Below, piece after piece: positions 34,957 to 45,058 of a stretch of DNA of 64,000 nt. The first letter of the stretch is position 1. The number at the start of each line of letters is the position of its first letter. Origin of the DNA: Planococcus maitriensis (lineage in GTDB: Bacteria; Bacillota; Bacilli; Bacillales_A; Planococcaceae); NCBI RefSeq assembly GCF_003289925.1, contig NZ_QLZQ01000001.1, forward strand, positions 806,001 through 870,000. The letters are read 5' to 3'. The position numbers and the translations under genes were made by a program. Under the pieces are notes generated by a model, which saw nothing but the letters and a program-made list of their open reading frames with translations, did not search any database and was not told where the DNA came from.

Positions 34957-35664
34957 TTAATGCTCGTAAATCATTTTCCGTGTCATGCCGCCGTCGATCG
35001 TCAAGCATTCCCCGGTGATGAAAGAATTCTCGGGATTCGACAGGAACAGGCACGCTCTGGCAATATCGTCCGTTGTCCCGACGCGGCCGCTCCAATGCTG
35101 TTCGTGGTCGACTTTGCGCAACTCCGCGGCATCGCCCGTATGGATCCAGCCGGGGGCGATGGAATTGACGCGTATGCCTCTTGGGTGAAGGCTCGCTGCG
35201 AGCGAATGGCTGAGCGCAAAAATGCCGCCTTTTGAAGCCGAGTAGCTTTCTGTCCCTTGTTCTGACATGAACGCTCGCGTCGAGGACATATTGACGATCG
35301 ACCGGATGTCCTCATCCATATAGCGTGCAGCTTCGCGGCTGCAAATAAAGACGCTCTTCAAATTCGTATCGAGCACACGGTCCCAATCTTCTTCCTTCAG
35401 CTCCCAAAGGGGCGTGAACTCTGAAATCCCGGCGTTGTTGATCAGCACATGGATGCTGCCGTGTGCTTTGTGGATGTCGGAAAAGACGCGTTCGACTTCC
35501 GGAAAGCTCCCTACGTCACAGCGGCGGTATTCCACTCCATCGATCTCCACTTCTGCAATGTCCAAGCCGATGACAGTGGCTCCTTCTTTCTGGAAATAGT
35601 GGGCTACCGTTTTCCCGATGCCTTGCGCAGCGCCAGTGACTACTACTGTTTTATTTGTAAACAT
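34957..35664 (-). CDS. Short-chain dehydrogenase/reductase
   Basis: A 235-residue classical SDR. The NAD-binding TGAAQGIGKTVA, INNAGISEF and the active-site serine and YSASKGG tyrosine-lysine pair are visible, as is SIAPGWIHT. Substrate unknown. ATG 35664 is preferred because AAGGAG lies 9 bp before it, while ATG 35673 lies directly on that site. In Bacillus this position, between comFC and hpf, is filled by a large flagellar gene block, which is absent here. Confidence 0.88.
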   Translation of the reverse strand: MFTNKTVVVTGAAQGIGKTVAHYFQKEGATVIGLDIAEVEIDGVEYRRCDVGSFPEVERVFSDIHKAHGSIHVLINNAGISEFTPLWELKEEDWDRVLDTNLKSVFICSREAARYMDEDIRSIVNMSSTRAFMSEQGTESYSASKGGIFALSHSLAASLHPRGIRVNSIAPGWIHTGDAAELRKVDHEQHWSGRVGTTDDIARACLFLSNPENSFITGECLTIDGGMTRKMIYEH

Positions 35665-35722
35665 GGGCTTCATCTCCTTGTCACATAGTTTACCTTTTTA
35701 CTATAGTGCTGAAACTTTTGAA

Positions 35723-35748
35723 GTTTCAAGAAGGATTACACAGGGAAC
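35723..35748 (+). promoter_or_regulatory. SigB-like promoter of hpf
   Basis: GTTTCA (35723-35728), a 14-bp spacer and GGGAAC (35743-35748). hpf (yvyD) of B. subtilis is known to be SigB-dependent, which fits. The upstream part overlaps an 8-bp inverted repeat TGAAACTT/AAGTTTCA. Confidence 0.55.
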
Positions 35749-35791
35749 TAATAGAAATAGATAGATAAGCAAAACAGAAGGAGGAGTTTAC

Positions 35792-36361
35792 ATGCTGCAA
35801 TTCAACATCAGAGGCGAAAATATTGAGGTAACTCCCGCAATACGCGAACACATCGAGAAGAAAGTAGAGAAAATCGAACGCTACTTCACCGATGGGGCGA
35901 ATGCAACAGCGATGGTGAATCTAAAAACTTATAATCATAGCCAAACAAAAGTGGAAGTAACAATTCCGATGAAAAACCTTACACTGCGTGCTGAAGAACG
36001 GCACGATGATCTTTACGCAGCGATCGATTTGATTGTTTCGAAACTGGAGCGTCAAATCCGCAAGTATAAAACGAAAGTCAACCGCAAATTCCGTGACCGC
36101 GAAGGCATGGGCCTGGCCTTTGCAGCAGCAGAGAGCGAAGCCCAGAACAACGGCGCGGCAGAATCGGACGACGAGGAAGATTTGAAAATCGTCCGTACAA
36201 AACAATTCGACTTGAAACCGATGGATGAAGAAGAAGCTGTCCTTCAGATGAACATGCTCGGGCATAGTTTCTTCGTCTTCACGGACGCGGAGTCGAACGG
36301 CACGAACATCGTCTACAAACGAAAAGACGGTTCATACGGATTGATCGAGACAACTTCATGA
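35792..36361 (+). CDS. hpf: Ribosome hibernation promoting factor, long form
   Basis: A 189-residue protein. Residues 1-100 are the HPF/RaiA domain (FNIRGENIEVTPAIREHIEKK ... ERHDDLYAAIDLIVSKLERQI), which sits in the decoding centre. After a charged linker, the C-terminal 55 residues (VRTKQFDLKPMDEEEAVLQM and GHSFFVFTDAE) form the dimer domain that makes 100S ribosomes. GGAGGAG lies before the ATG. Located just before secA and prfB, as in Bacillus. Confidence 0.95.
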   Translation: MLQFNIRGENIEVTPAIREHIEKKVEKIERYFTDGANATAMVNLKTYNHSQTKVEVTIPMKNLTLRAEERHDDLYAAIDLIVSKLERQIRKYKTKVNRKFRDREGMGLAFAAAESEAQNNGAAESDDEEDLKIVRTKQFDLKPMDEEEAVLQMNMLGHSFFVFTDAESNGTNIVYKRKDGSYGLIETTS

Positions 36362-36366
36362 TGATG

Positions 36367-36394
36367 AAAGCCTCCTGTAACGGGAGGCTTTTGT
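36367..36394 (+). terminator. Terminator of hpf
   Basis: AAAGCCTCC and GGAGGCTTT form the stem with a 7-nt loop and T. Confidence 0.8.
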
Positions 36395-36502
36395 TATGCG
36401 CTTTTTGAGGCTTGTCTTCCATAAGCCGGTAAAGGGCATGAAGTTATAGCAATAATCGCTTCTTTTGGATATTCTTTTGCCATTCGGAGGAAAATGCATT
36501 GT

Positions 36503-36531
36503 TTGCACGCTTTATAGTGCAGTGTTAAAAT
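36503..36531 (+). promoter_or_regulatory. Predicted SigA promoter of secA
   Basis: TTGCAC (36503-36508), a 17-bp spacer and TAAAAT (36526-36531). The leader to the ATG is about 120 nt. Confidence 0.65.
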
Positions 36532-36655
36532 GAATGGTGAGATTTTTTTTGAAAATGCTGCATATGATTAAGATAAACCCAAAGAATGAAAATATGAGCA
36601 ATAGCGGTTTTAAGGCTTCTTACAGCCTGAATCGCCATGCAGGGAGCGGTTAAAC

Positions 36656-39172
36656 ATGCTTGGAGTATTGAACAAAGTATTTGACCCGAATAAACGGGAT
36701 TTAAAACGATTGGAAAAAGTGGCAGACCAGGTGGAGGCCTTGGCCGACGAGTATACGGCCAAGACCGATGATGCCTTAAAAGCAAAGACAGCCGAATTCA
36801 CATCACGTTTCGAACAAGGCGAGTCGCTCGATGACATGTTGCCTGAAGCATTCGCGACAGTGCGTGAGGCATCGAAGCGCGTGCTTGGCATGTATCCATT
36901 CCGTGTACAGATCATGGGTGCCGCATCGCTTCATCAAGGGAACATTTCCGAAATGAAGACCGGTGAAGGTAAAACCTTGACCTCGACGATGGCCGTCTAT
37001 TTGAACGCGATCACGAAAAAAGGCGTCCATGTCGTGACCGTCAATGAATACTTGGCGAGCCGCGATGCCGAAGAAATGGGCAAGTTGTACAACTGGCTCG
37101 GATTGACGGTCGGGCTCAACATCAACAGCTTGACGAAAGACCAGAAACGCGAAGCTTATCAAGCGGACATCACGTACAGCACGAATAATGAGCTGGGCTT
37201 TGATTATTTGCGTGACAATATGGTCCTCTACAAAGAAGACATGGTCCAGCGGCCTCTTCATTTTGCCGTTATCGATGAAGTCGATTCGATCTTGATCGAT
37301 GAAGCGCGGACGCCGTTGATCATTTCAGGCCAGGCAGCGAAATCCGCCCAGCTGTATATGCAGGCCAATGCCTTTGGGCGCCTGCTGCAGAAAGACACCG
37401 ATTACGCTTATGACGAAACGACGAAAGGCGTCGTGCTGACGGAAGAAGGCATCGAGAAAGTCGAGAAAGCCTTCAGCATCGACAATTTATTCGATTTAAG
37501 CCATGTGCGCTTGAACCATGCGATCAACCAATCGCTTAAAGCGCATGTCACGATGCAAAAAGATGTCGATTACGTCGTCCAGGACGGCGAAGTGGTCATT
37601 GTTGACCAATTCACGGGCCGCCTCATGAAAGGCCGCCGCTATTCGGACGGGCTTCACCAGGCGATTGAAGCCAAGGAAGGCCTCGAGGTCCAGAACGAAT
37701 CGATGACCATGGCAACGATCACGTTCCAGAACTATTTCCGCAAATATGAGAAACTGTCAGGCATGACCGGTACGGCGAAAACGGAAGAAGAAGAATTCCG
37801 CAATATCTACAATATGAACGTCATCTCGATTCCGACAAATAAGCCGATTATCCGTGATGACCGCGTCGATTTGATCTACGCGACAACCGAAGGCAAGTAT
37901 AAAGCGGTTTCCGAAGATATCATCGAGCGCCATAAAAAAGGGCAGCCGGTCCTCGTCGGTACCGTAGCGATTGAAACGTCCGAGATCATTTCCGCCTATT
38001 TGACGAAAAAAGGCATCAAGCATTCGGTCTTGAACGCGAAAAACCACGCACACGAAGCCGAAATCATCCTGGATGCCGGCCAAAAAGGCGCCGTCACGAT
38101 TGCCACGAACATGGCTGGGCGCGGAACGGACATCAAATTGGGTGAAGGTGTCATCGAAGCCGGTGGACTTGCGGTCATCGGTACGGAGCGCCACGAATCC
38201 CGCCGCATCGATAATCAGCTGCGCGGGCGTTCCGGGCGCCAGGGAGACCCTGGCGTGACGCAATTCTACCTGTCGCTTGAAGACGACCTGATGCGCCGCT
38301 TCGGCTCGGATTCCATGCGCAATATGATGGGCAAGCTCGGCATGGACGATTCCCAGCCGCTGCAATCCCGCATGGTGACGCGTTCTGTCGAATCCGCCCA
38401 AAAACGTGTGGAAGGCAATAACTTCGATGCGCGGAAACGCCTTTTGCAGTATGATGATGTCTTGCGCGAACAGCGTGAAATCATCTATAAAGAACGGATG
38501 GAAGTGCTCGAGACCGACAATATGCGCGAACTTGTCGACAATATGATCGACAGTTCGATCGGCCGCATGGTCGCGAGCTATACAACGGCTGAAAAGCCGG
38601 AAGAATGGCATTTGAAGTCATTGACGGAAGTAATTTCCGCCAATCTTTTGCCGGAAGATACCATCACCGAACAAGACCTGGAAGGCAAGACGCAAGAACA
38701 GATCATCGAGTTCGTGCGCAGTAAAGCAACGGCGCATTACGATGAAAAAGAAGCGGAAATGACGCCTGAACGCATGCGTGAATTCGAGAAAGTCGTATTG
38801 CTGCGTTCAATCGATACGAAATGGATCGACCATATCGATGCGATGGACCAATTGAGACAAGGGATCCACCTGCGCGCATACGGGCAAAATGATCCGCTTC
38901 GGGAATACCAGAACGAAGGCTTTGCCATGTTCGAAGCGATGATCGAGGCGATCGAAGACGACGTCGCGAAATACGCGTTGAAAGCGGAAATCAAGAACAA
39001 TCTCGAACGTGAAGAAGTGGCGAAAGGCCAAGCGGTCAACCCGAAAGAAGGCGGCCAGGCACCACGCAAGAAGAAAGAACCCGCCCGCCGGGAAATGGAA
39101 GTAGGCCGCAACGACCTATGCCCATGCGGCAGCGGCAAGAAATTCAAGAACTGCCACGGGGCAGCTTCGTAA
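36656..39172 (+). CDS. secA: Preprotein translocase ATPase SecA
   Basis: An 838-residue motor that pushes unfolded secretory proteins through SecYEG. Walker A is [11 protein letters not shown] and the second motif [21 protein letters not shown] shows Walker B. Then come the cross-linking domain, [26 protein letters not shown], and [11 protein letters not shown]. The C-terminal zinc-binding tail [13 protein letters not shown], which contacts SecB or phospholipid and ribosomes, is present. Full length for Gram-positive SecA1. Confidence 0.98.
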   Translation: MLGVLNKVFDPNKRDLKRLEKVADQVEALADEYTAKTDDALKAKTAEFTSRFEQGESLDDMLPEAFATVREASKRVLGMYPFRVQIMGAASLHQGNISEMKTGEGKTLTSTMAVYLNAITKKGVHVVTVNEYLASRDAEEMGKLYNWLGLTVGLNINSLTKDQKREAYQADITYSTNNELGFDYLRDNMVLYKEDMVQRPLHFAVIDEVDSILIDEARTPLIISGQAAKSAQLYMQANAFGRLLQKDTDYAYDETTKGVVLTEEGIEKVEKAFSIDNLFDLSHVRLNHAINQSLKAHVTMQKDVDYVVQDGEVVIVDQFTGRLMKGRRYSDGLHQAIEAKEGLEVQNESMTMATITFQNYFRKYEKLSGMTGTAKTEEEEFRNIYNMNVISIPTNKPIIRDDRVDLIYATTEGKYKAVSEDIIERHKKGQPVLVGTVAIETSEIISAYLTKKGIKHSVLNAKNHAHEAEIILDAGQKGAVTIATNMAGRGTDIKLGEGVIEAGGLAVIGTERHESRRIDNQLRGRSGRQGDPGVTQFYLSLEDDLMRRFGSDSMRNMMGKLGMDDSQPLQSRMVTRSVESAQKRVEGNNFDARKRLLQYDDVLREQREIIYKERMEVLETDNMRELVDNMIDSSIGRMVASYTTAEKPEEWHLKSLTEVISANLLPEDTITEQDLEGKTQEQIIEFVRSKATAHYDEKEAEMTPERMREFEKVVLLRSIDTKWIDHIDAMDQLRQGIHLRAYGQNDPLREYQNEGFAMFEAMIEAIEDDVAKYALKAEIKNNLEREEVAKGQAVNPKEGGQAPRKKKEPARREMEVGRNDLCPCGSGKKFKNCHGAAS

Positions 39173-39186
39173 ACAAGTGTTTGATG

Positions 39187-39210
39187 GCCGAAGAGCAACA
39201 GCTCTTCGGC
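39187..39210 (+). terminator. Hairpin between secA and prfB
   Basis: GCCGAAGAGC and GCTCTTCGGC form a 10-bp perfect stem with a 4-nt loop. Only a weak T-rich tail follows, so read-through into prfB is likely. Confidence 0.6.
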
Positions 39211-39233
39211 ATTATTATGAGGAGGAACTTTAT

Positions 39234-40338
39234 ATGATGGAATTAGCGGATATTCGCAACCAGCTCGACAAAACAGCCGAAAAATTGGCGGACTTCAGGG
39301 GGTCTCTTTGACTTAGAAAACAAAGAAGCCCGCATACAGGAATTGGATGAACGGATGATCGACCCGAATTTCTGGAACGACCAGGAAGAAGCTCAAGTGG
39401 TCATTTCCGAACTCAATGCTTTAAAGGATACAGTCAATCGTTACCGCAAGTTCGAAGAAGGCCAGGAAGACATGGAAATGACACTCGAACTTTTGCGGGA
39501 AGAGCCCGATGAGGACCTGCATGAACAATTAAGCGAGGAAATGAAGCAGTTTCTGGACGATCTCGGCAATTTCGAGTTGGAGCTCCTATTGAGTGAACCG
39601 TATGACAAAAATAATGCCATTCTGGAACTGCATCCCGGCGCTGGGGGAACGGAATCCCAGGATTGGTGTTCGATGCTGCTTCGCATGTATACGCGCTGGG
39701 CTGAGAAACGCGGTTTCAAAGTGGAGACTTTGGATTACCTGGCAGGAGATGAGGCCGGGGTCAAATCGGTCACGCTCGGCATCAAAGGCCATAATGCTTA
39801 CGGCTATTTAAAAGCTGAAAAAGGCGTCCACCGCTTGGTCCGTATTTCACCGTTCGACTCCTCCGGCCGCCGCCACACATCGTTTGTATCGTGTGAAGTA
39901 ATGCCGGAGTTCACTGGCGAAATCGAAATCGATATCCGCACGGAAGACTTGAAAATCGATACCTACCGTGCAAGCGGTGCCGGCGGTCAGCACATCAATA
40001 CGACGGACTCCGCTGTCCGGATCACCCACTTGCCGACTGGCGCAGTCGTGACGTGCCAACAGGAACGCTCACAGATCAAGAACCGCGAAAAAGCGATGCA
40101 AATGCTGAAAGCGAAGCTATATGCATTGAAGATCGAAGAGCAAGAAAAGGAATTGCTGGAAATCCGCGGGGAACAGAAAGAAATCGGCTGGGGCAGCCAG
40201 ATCCGTTCTTACGTCTTCCACCCGTATTCCATGGTCAAAGACCACCGGACCAACCATGAAACTGGAAATCTCCAAGCTGTCATGGATGGCGACCTGGATG
40301 GATTCATCCATGCAATGCTGCGCTCGAAAATGCAATAA
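39234..40338 (+). CDS. prfB: Peptide chain release factor 2, with programmed +1 frameshift
   Basis: RF2 ends translation at UAA and UGA. The first 25 codons (start [13 protein letters not shown] 39234, AGGAGG upstream) run to an in-frame TGA at 39309-39311. After a +1 shift on CTT-TGA-C the frame continues as [16 protein letters not shown] from 39310 to 40338, giving about 367 residues in all, the normal size. Release-factor motifs in the main part: [13 protein letters not shown], the [18 protein letters not shown] catalytic GGQ loop, and [10 protein letters not shown]. The tripeptide anticodon region SPF ([12 protein letters not shown]) marks RF2. Confidence 0.96.
39297..39311 (+). promoter_or_regulatory. 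prfB autoregulatory frameshift site
   Basis: An internal Shine-Dalgarno AGGGGG sits three bases before the slippery CTT and TGA-C, the conserved RF2 arrangement. When RF2 is low the ribosome slips +1 rather than stopping. Confidence 0.9.
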
Positions 40339-40480
40339 GGCTGAACAAACCATCAGTGGATTTCAAAAGCAAGGGCCCTGGAAGCGGCTGCTCAACAGAG
40401 TGGCGGCTTCCGAGGTTTTTTTATTTGCAGAAAGGCAATAGAAGTAGAAGATGCTTGAATTTGCCAAGGAGGGGTTGGGC

Positions 40481-41680
40481 ATGATGACCCATCAATTATT
40501 GATTTTGCTGGTTATCGGCTATATCGTCTATACAATCGACATCAAAAAGAACTTTTTCCCAGTTCCAGTAGTGCTGGTAGGAATCGGGCTGGGACTGTCA
40601 TTTATTCCGTATTTCGCCGGATTCAATATTTCAAAGGACATCATCTTCAACGTCTTCTTGCCGGCAATTTTATTTACGTCGGCCTATCAATTTCCTTTAA
40701 AGCAATTAAAGGAGAATATCGGCATCATCATCACATTGAGTACGCTAGGCCTGATCTTCACTGTCGTATTGCTTGGCTTGTCCATATACTTGGCGGGAGG
40801 TATATTTACCGCGTTGTCCCTTACTGCCGCGTTTTTGCTGGCAGCTATCCTGACTCCGACGGATCCGGTATCTGTAACGACCATCCTGAAGGAAAGCAGC
40901 GGGGCGGAACAGATTGCTGACGTCGTCGAAGGGGAATCGATGATCAATGATGGCACGAGTATTGTCTTTTTCACCATTTTCCTGTCGATGTATCAAACCG
41001 GGAACGGGTTTTCATTAGGGAAATTCACTGCGGAATTACTGCTCGTTTCAATCGGGGGCGTCATTCTCGGAATCGCGATCGGCTGGTTGATGAGCAAGAC
41101 AATCCGTTTTACACATGATAAAAAGTATCAAGTCATGTTGAGCGTCGTTGGCGCTTACGGGGCATTTTACATTGGCGAAGCCATCGGGGTGTCGGGCGTG
41201 CTTGCGACGGTGGGAGCCGGTATATTCGTCGCTTATGAAATGGGCAAGGAAATCAAGGAAGATACGCTACCGCAATCGCTGGATGGTTTTTGGGATATCG
41301 TCACGCCAATTTTATTGGCGGTGCTGTTCCTGTTAATCGGCATACGCGGTGCGGAATATCTCGCTTTTTCCGGCTGGTGGTTCGCGATCGTCATTTTCCT
41401 GTTGGCCGTCATCGTCCGCTTTATCGTCATTGCCCTGTTCATTTACGGGGTGCCTAAGTGGAGACATGAGTTCAAGAATGATTTTTCGACAATCACATTA
41501 ACTGCCTGGTCAGGAATCAAAGGCGCCATGTCAGTCGCGCTGCTCCTATGGCTGGAAGAAACGGCCTCGGGACAAGACCAAGTACTGATTTCACTGGCCT
41601 TTGCGGCAATTTTGCTTTCTCTCGTTATTCAGAGCATCGGCATCTATCCCTTGTCGAAAGTATTGAAAAACCTTCAATGA
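40481..41680 (+). CDS. Cation:proton antiporter, CPA1 family
   Basis: A 399-residue antiporter with about twelve transmembrane helices, of the NhaP/NhaK type. Family motifs are TPTDPVSVTTIL and EGESMINDGTSIVFF, which hold the ion-binding aspartates. It lacks a long C-terminal cytoplasmic regulatory domain. The frame opens at 40451, but AAGGAGG lies 8 bp before ATG 40481. Sodium or potassium export against protons fits a salt-tolerant host; ion choice is not readable. Confidence 0.88.
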   Translation: MMTHQLLILLVIGYIVYTIDIKKNFFPVPVVLVGIGLGLSFIPYFAGFNISKDIIFNVFLPAILFTSAYQFPLKQLKENIGIIITLSTLGLIFTVVLLGLSIYLAGGIFTALSLTAAFLLAAILTPTDPVSVTTILKESSGAEQIADVVEGESMINDGTSIVFFTIFLSMYQTGNGFSLGKFTAELLLVSIGGVILGIAIGWLMSKTIRFTHDKKYQVMLSVVGAYGAFYIGEAIGVSGVLATVGAGIFVAYEMGKEIKEDTLPQSLDGFWDIVTPILLAVLFLLIGIRGAEYLAFSGWWFAIVIFLLAVIVRFIVIALFIYGVPKWRHEFKNDFSTITLTAWSGIKGAMSVALLLWLEETASGQDQVLISLAFAAILLSLVIQSIGIYPLSKVLKNLQ

Positions 41681-41845
41681 AAATGCGCACACGGAAAAAC
41701 AGGGCACGACAAACGACACAAGCAAAACGGCTGTCCAGTTTCGGAAGCCTCAATGCTTTATCCAGATGAAGTTCACAAAAAACGGGGGGTCTGCTATACT
41801 CTGACAGGGTTCAAGTGAATATAGAAAGAAGAGGAATAACAGCTT

Positions 41846-42718
41846 ATGGGTAAACGAAATATACGCAAATCAAAAGATCCACATCCAGTATTGACGAGTG
41901 TGCTGGATTATCTCGCTGTTCTGGCTGGCGCAGCGATTGTCGCCATTTCATTTAACGTGTTCCTATTGCCGAACGAAGTGGCCTCGGGCGGAGTCAGCGG
42001 CATCAGTACGATTCTATTCGGCTTATTCGAATGGAAACCGGCATTCGTCCAGTGGGCATTCAATATACCGTTGTTCATTGCAGGCGTCATTTTGCTCGGA
42101 AAGAATTTCGGCATCAAGACTGCCGTCGGTACCGTGTTTTTGCCATTTGTCGTATTCCTGACTGAAGACTGGGAAGCGTGGACGTTAGATCCGCTGCTCG
42201 GCTCATTGTTCGGGGGCATCATGGTCGGTCTTGGGCTGGGGATCGTATTCCGCGGAAAAGCTTCAACTGGCGGAACGGATCTTGCAGCACAGATCATCAC
42301 CAAGTATACCGGCCTGACTCTCGGCACGAGCGTTGCCATCATCGACGGCATGATCGTACTGGCAGCTGCCATCGTGTTTGATATCGAAAAAGGATTGTAT
42401 GCATTGATCGGGCTATATTTGACGACTAAAACCATCGATTTGGTGCAGGTCGGATTCAGCCGTTCGAAGATGGTGTATATCATCACGAACAAGCAAGTGG
42501 AAATTCGGGATGCCATCTACGAGGAAGTCGATAGAGGCGTTACGGAATTGACTGGAACCGGAGGCTATTCGGGAAATGAAAAACCGATTTTGATGGTCGT
42601 GATCCCACAGACGGAATTCACGAAGTTGAAACAGCTGGTCAAATTAATCGACCCGCAAGCTTTCGTCATCGTGTCGGACGCTTCTGAAGTGCTTGGGGAA
42701 GGTTTCAAACGTGCGTAA
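41846..42718 (+). CDS. YitT family membrane protein (DUF161 with DUF2179)
   Basis: A 290-residue protein. Five to six N-terminal transmembrane helices carry the DUF161 pattern (FNVFLLPNEVASGGVSGIST and GKASTGGTDLAAQI). Residues from about 210 form the DUF2179 cytoplasmic domain with GGYSGNEKPILMVVI. The molecular function of YitT proteins is not firmly known; some affect potassium or stress tolerance. It stands before cccB. Confidence 0.88.
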   Translation: MGKRNIRKSKDPHPVLTSVLDYLAVLAGAAIVAISFNVFLLPNEVASGGVSGISTILFGLFEWKPAFVQWAFNIPLFIAGVILLGKNFGIKTAVGTVFLPFVVFLTEDWEAWTLDPLLGSLFGGIMVGLGLGIVFRGKASTGGTDLAAQIITKYTGLTLGTSVAIIDGMIVLAAAIVFDIEKGLYALIGLYLTTKTIDLVQVGFSRSKMVYIITNKQVEIRDAIYEEVDRGVTELTGTGGYSGNEKPILMVVIPQTEFTKLKQLVKLIDPQAFVIVSDASEVLGEGFKRA

Positions 42719-42772
42719 ATTTGGTATACTCCTATAGAAGGTAAAAATAGCAAGACAAAGAGGAGGATTTCC

Positions 42773-43120
42773 ATGAAAAAGCAATTGATGACCGTATTGT
42801 TCGGTTCCGTTCTGGTCCTTGGCGCATGCGGCGGCGGTGAAGAAACATCTCCTGAAGAGCCTGCTGATACTGGCGGCGAAACGGAAACTGAAACAACGAC
42901 AGTGGATGCAGAAGCAGTCATCCAGCAAAACTGTATCTCATGCCACGGTGAAAACTTGGAGGGCCAAGGCAACTTCCCGGCATTGAATGACGTGGGATCT
43001 CGCTTGTCACAAGAAGAAATCCTATCAATTATTGAAAACGGGCAAGGTGCAATGCCTCCGAACATCATCGAAGGTGAAGAAGCAACAGCTGTAGCAGAAT
43101 ATCTTGCGAACCAACAATAA
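42773..43120 (+). CDS. cccB: Membrane-anchored cytochrome c-551
   Basis: A 115-residue lipoprotein cytochrome c. The lipobox LGAC ends the signal peptide, an acidic T/E-rich linker follows, and CISCHGENLEGQG binds haem through two cysteines and the proximal histidine. The distal methionine is in GQGAMPP. It carries electrons outside the membrane to a terminal oxidase. The position between prfB and ftsE is as in Bacillus. Confidence 0.94.
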   Translation: MKKQLMTVLFGSVLVLGACGGGEETSPEEPADTGGETETETTTVDAEAVIQQNCISCHGENLEGQGNFPALNDVGSRLSQEEILSIIENGQGAMPPNIIEGEEATAVAEYLANQQ

Positions 43121-43150
43121 ACCGGCATTGAGCCCGGTTTATTTTTTTTG
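43119..43150 (+). terminator. Terminator of cccB
   Basis: AAACCGG pairs with CCGGTTT, followed by a run of T. The stem begins in the stop codon. Confidence 0.8.
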
Positions 43151-43386
43151 CACAAAACAAGGCATTATTATAGATATATGGTAAAAATAAGGTAATAAAT
43201 GATGAATTAAGACCTGATAATATTAAAATTTCAGATAATTCTTTGTATCGAGACTGAGTCTGAATTGAAATGTAACTGTAACAAAAAAGGGGTTTAGGAG
43301 TGTTATAATAACCGTGCTGCAAAATTTGCTATGTACTTGGGAAATCTAATTTTGGCATAAGGCTGAATAATATAGGTGGTTTATTA

Positions 43387-44073
43387 ATGATACAAATGAA
43401 GAATGTCTACAAAAAATATCCGAACGGCATTGTGGCACTCAACGGGTTGAATGTTGAGATTGACCAGGGCGAATTTGTCTACATCGTCGGGCCGAGCGGA
43501 GCCGGTAAATCCACGTTCATCAAAATGATGTATCGTGAAGAACGGCCATCATCAGGACAAATGCTCATCAATGGAAAAGATATCGCGAAATTGAAGAACC
43601 GGAAAGTGCCTTTCCTGCGCCGTGACATCGGCGTTGTGTTCCAGGATTTCAAACTTTTGCCGCGCTTGAATGTCTATGAAAATGTTGCGTTTGCACTCGA
43701 GGTCATCGAAGAAAAACCGCAAGTCATCAAAGAGCGGGTCATGGAAGTCCTGGACATGGTCGGGCTGAAGCATAAAGCGAAAATGTTTCCGAGGGAATTA
43801 TCCGGCGGTGAACAGCAACGCGTTTCCATCGCCCGTTCAATCGTCAATACGCCAAAAATCATGATTGCCGACGAACCGACGGGTAACCTTGACCCTGACA
43901 CGTCTTGGGATATCATGAATCTTTTTGAACAGATCAACTCGACAGGGACGACCATCATCATGGCGACCCATAACCGGGAAATCGTCAACAAGTTAAGACA
44001 TCGCGTCATTGCCATTGAAGGCGGGCTGATTGTGCGCGACGCAGCCGGAGGTGATTACGGCTATGAAGATTAG
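43387..44073 (+). CDS. ftsE: Cell division ATP-binding protein FtsE
   Basis: A 228-residue ABC ATPase. Walker A GPSGAGKST, signature LSGGEQQRVSIAR, Walker B IMIADEPTGNLD, and the switch histidine in MATHNREIV are present. FtsEX does not transport a solute; it uses ATP to activate a cell wall hydrolase at division or elongation. Overlaps ftsX by 11 bp. A TATAAT near 43305 could be its promoter. Confidence 0.97.
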   Translation: MIQMKNVYKKYPNGIVALNGLNVEIDQGEFVYIVGPSGAGKSTFIKMMYREERPSSGQMLINGKDIAKLKNRKVPFLRRDIGVVFQDFKLLPRLNVYENVAFALEVIEEKPQVIKERVMEVLDMVGLKHKAKMFPRELSGGEQQRVSIARSIVNTPKIMIADEPTGNLDPDTSWDIMNLFEQINSTGTTIIMATHNREIVNKLRHRVIAIEGGLIVRDAAGGDYGYED

Positions 44074-44947
44074 AACATTTGGCCGCCACATCAAAGAAAG
44101 TCTAAAGAGCCTGGGCCGGAATGGCTGGATGACCTTTGCGTCTGTCAGCGCCGTCACCGTCACTTTGCTGCTAGTAGGGGTATTCGTCATGATCATGATG
44201 AACCTCAACAAAGTGGCCGATGACCTTGAAAACGATGTCGAAATCAAGGTTTTCGTGTCGCTTGATGCAGGAGAAGAGGAAGTCGCAGGGCTTGAGGAAG
44301 AAATATCCGGTCTCGATGGCGTCGAGTCAGCCGATTTCTCAACAAAAGAAGAGGAATTGACCGACCTCGTCCTCGATTTTGGCGAAGAGCTCAGTTTGTT
44401 CGAGCAGAGCAATCCATTATTTGACGTTTTCTATGTCAAAGCGACAGAACCTCAACAGACAGAAACAGTAGCGAAAGAAATCGCCCAGCTTGAATACATC
44501 GAAGACGTGGAATATGGGGAAGGGAAAATCGAAAAGCTCTTCAATTTCCTTAACGCAGGGCGCAATGTCGGCCTGGTCCTCATTTTGGCATTATTATTTA
44601 CAGCGATGTTCTTGATTTCGAATACGATCCGCATCACGATCGTGGCGCGCCGTACGGAAATCGAGATCATGAAACTCGTCGGGGCGACCAATTGGTTTGT
44701 CCGCGTTCCGTTCATTCTGGAAGGCATGTGGCTCGGGATTCTCGGTTCTATCATCCCGATCGGGCTTGTCGTCTTGCTTTACCAGAAAATCACCGAATTC
44801 GCACAGCCTCGACTAAGCGGAGAACTCTTCCAGCTGCTGGAGTTTTCACCTTTCATTTACCAAGTGAGCGCGTTGATTTTGGCGATGGGTGTCTTTATCG
44901 GTATTTGGGGAAGTTTTATGTCCATTCGCAAGTTTTTGCGTGTATAA
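44063..44947 (+). CDS. ftsX: Cell division membrane protein FtsX
   Basis: A 294-residue partner of FtsE with four transmembrane helices: one near 25-45, a large outside loop of about 110 residues that contacts a hydrolase, and three C-terminal helices. ATG 44063 has GGAGGTGAT upstream inside ftsE. The conserved RRTEIEIMKLVGATNWFVRVPF segment is clear. Followed by an M23 hydrolase gene that likely encodes its effector. Confidence 0.96.
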   Translation: MKIRTFGRHIKESLKSLGRNGWMTFASVSAVTVTLLLVGVFVMIMMNLNKVADDLENDVEIKVFVSLDAGEEEVAGLEEEISGLDGVESADFSTKEEELTDLVLDFGEELSLFEQSNPLFDVFYVKATEPQQTETVAKEIAQLEYIEDVEYGEGKIEKLFNFLNAGRNVGLVLILALLFTAMFLISNTIRITIVARRTEIEIMKLVGATNWFVRVPFILEGMWLGILGSIIPIGLVVLLYQKITEFAQPRLSGELFQLLEFSPFIYQVSALILAMGVFIGIWGSFMSIRKFLRV

Positions 44948-44955
44948 TCAATCCA

Positions 44956-44986
44956 AGGCCTATGGTCGCATGTTAACCATAGGCCT
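44956..44986 (+). other. 11-bp hairpin between ftsX and the M23 gene
   Basis: AGGCCTATGGT (44956-44966) and ACCATAGGCCT (44976-44986) form a perfect stem with a 9-nt loop. There is no T-run, so it is either a partial terminator or an mRNA-stability element that lets the downstream gene be expressed differently from ftsEX. Confidence 0.5.
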
Positions 44987-45058
44987 AAAGCTTACATAAA
45001 TTAGGAAATAAAATACAGACATAGAAAAAGAACGTAAATCCAAAGGGGGAAAACGAAC

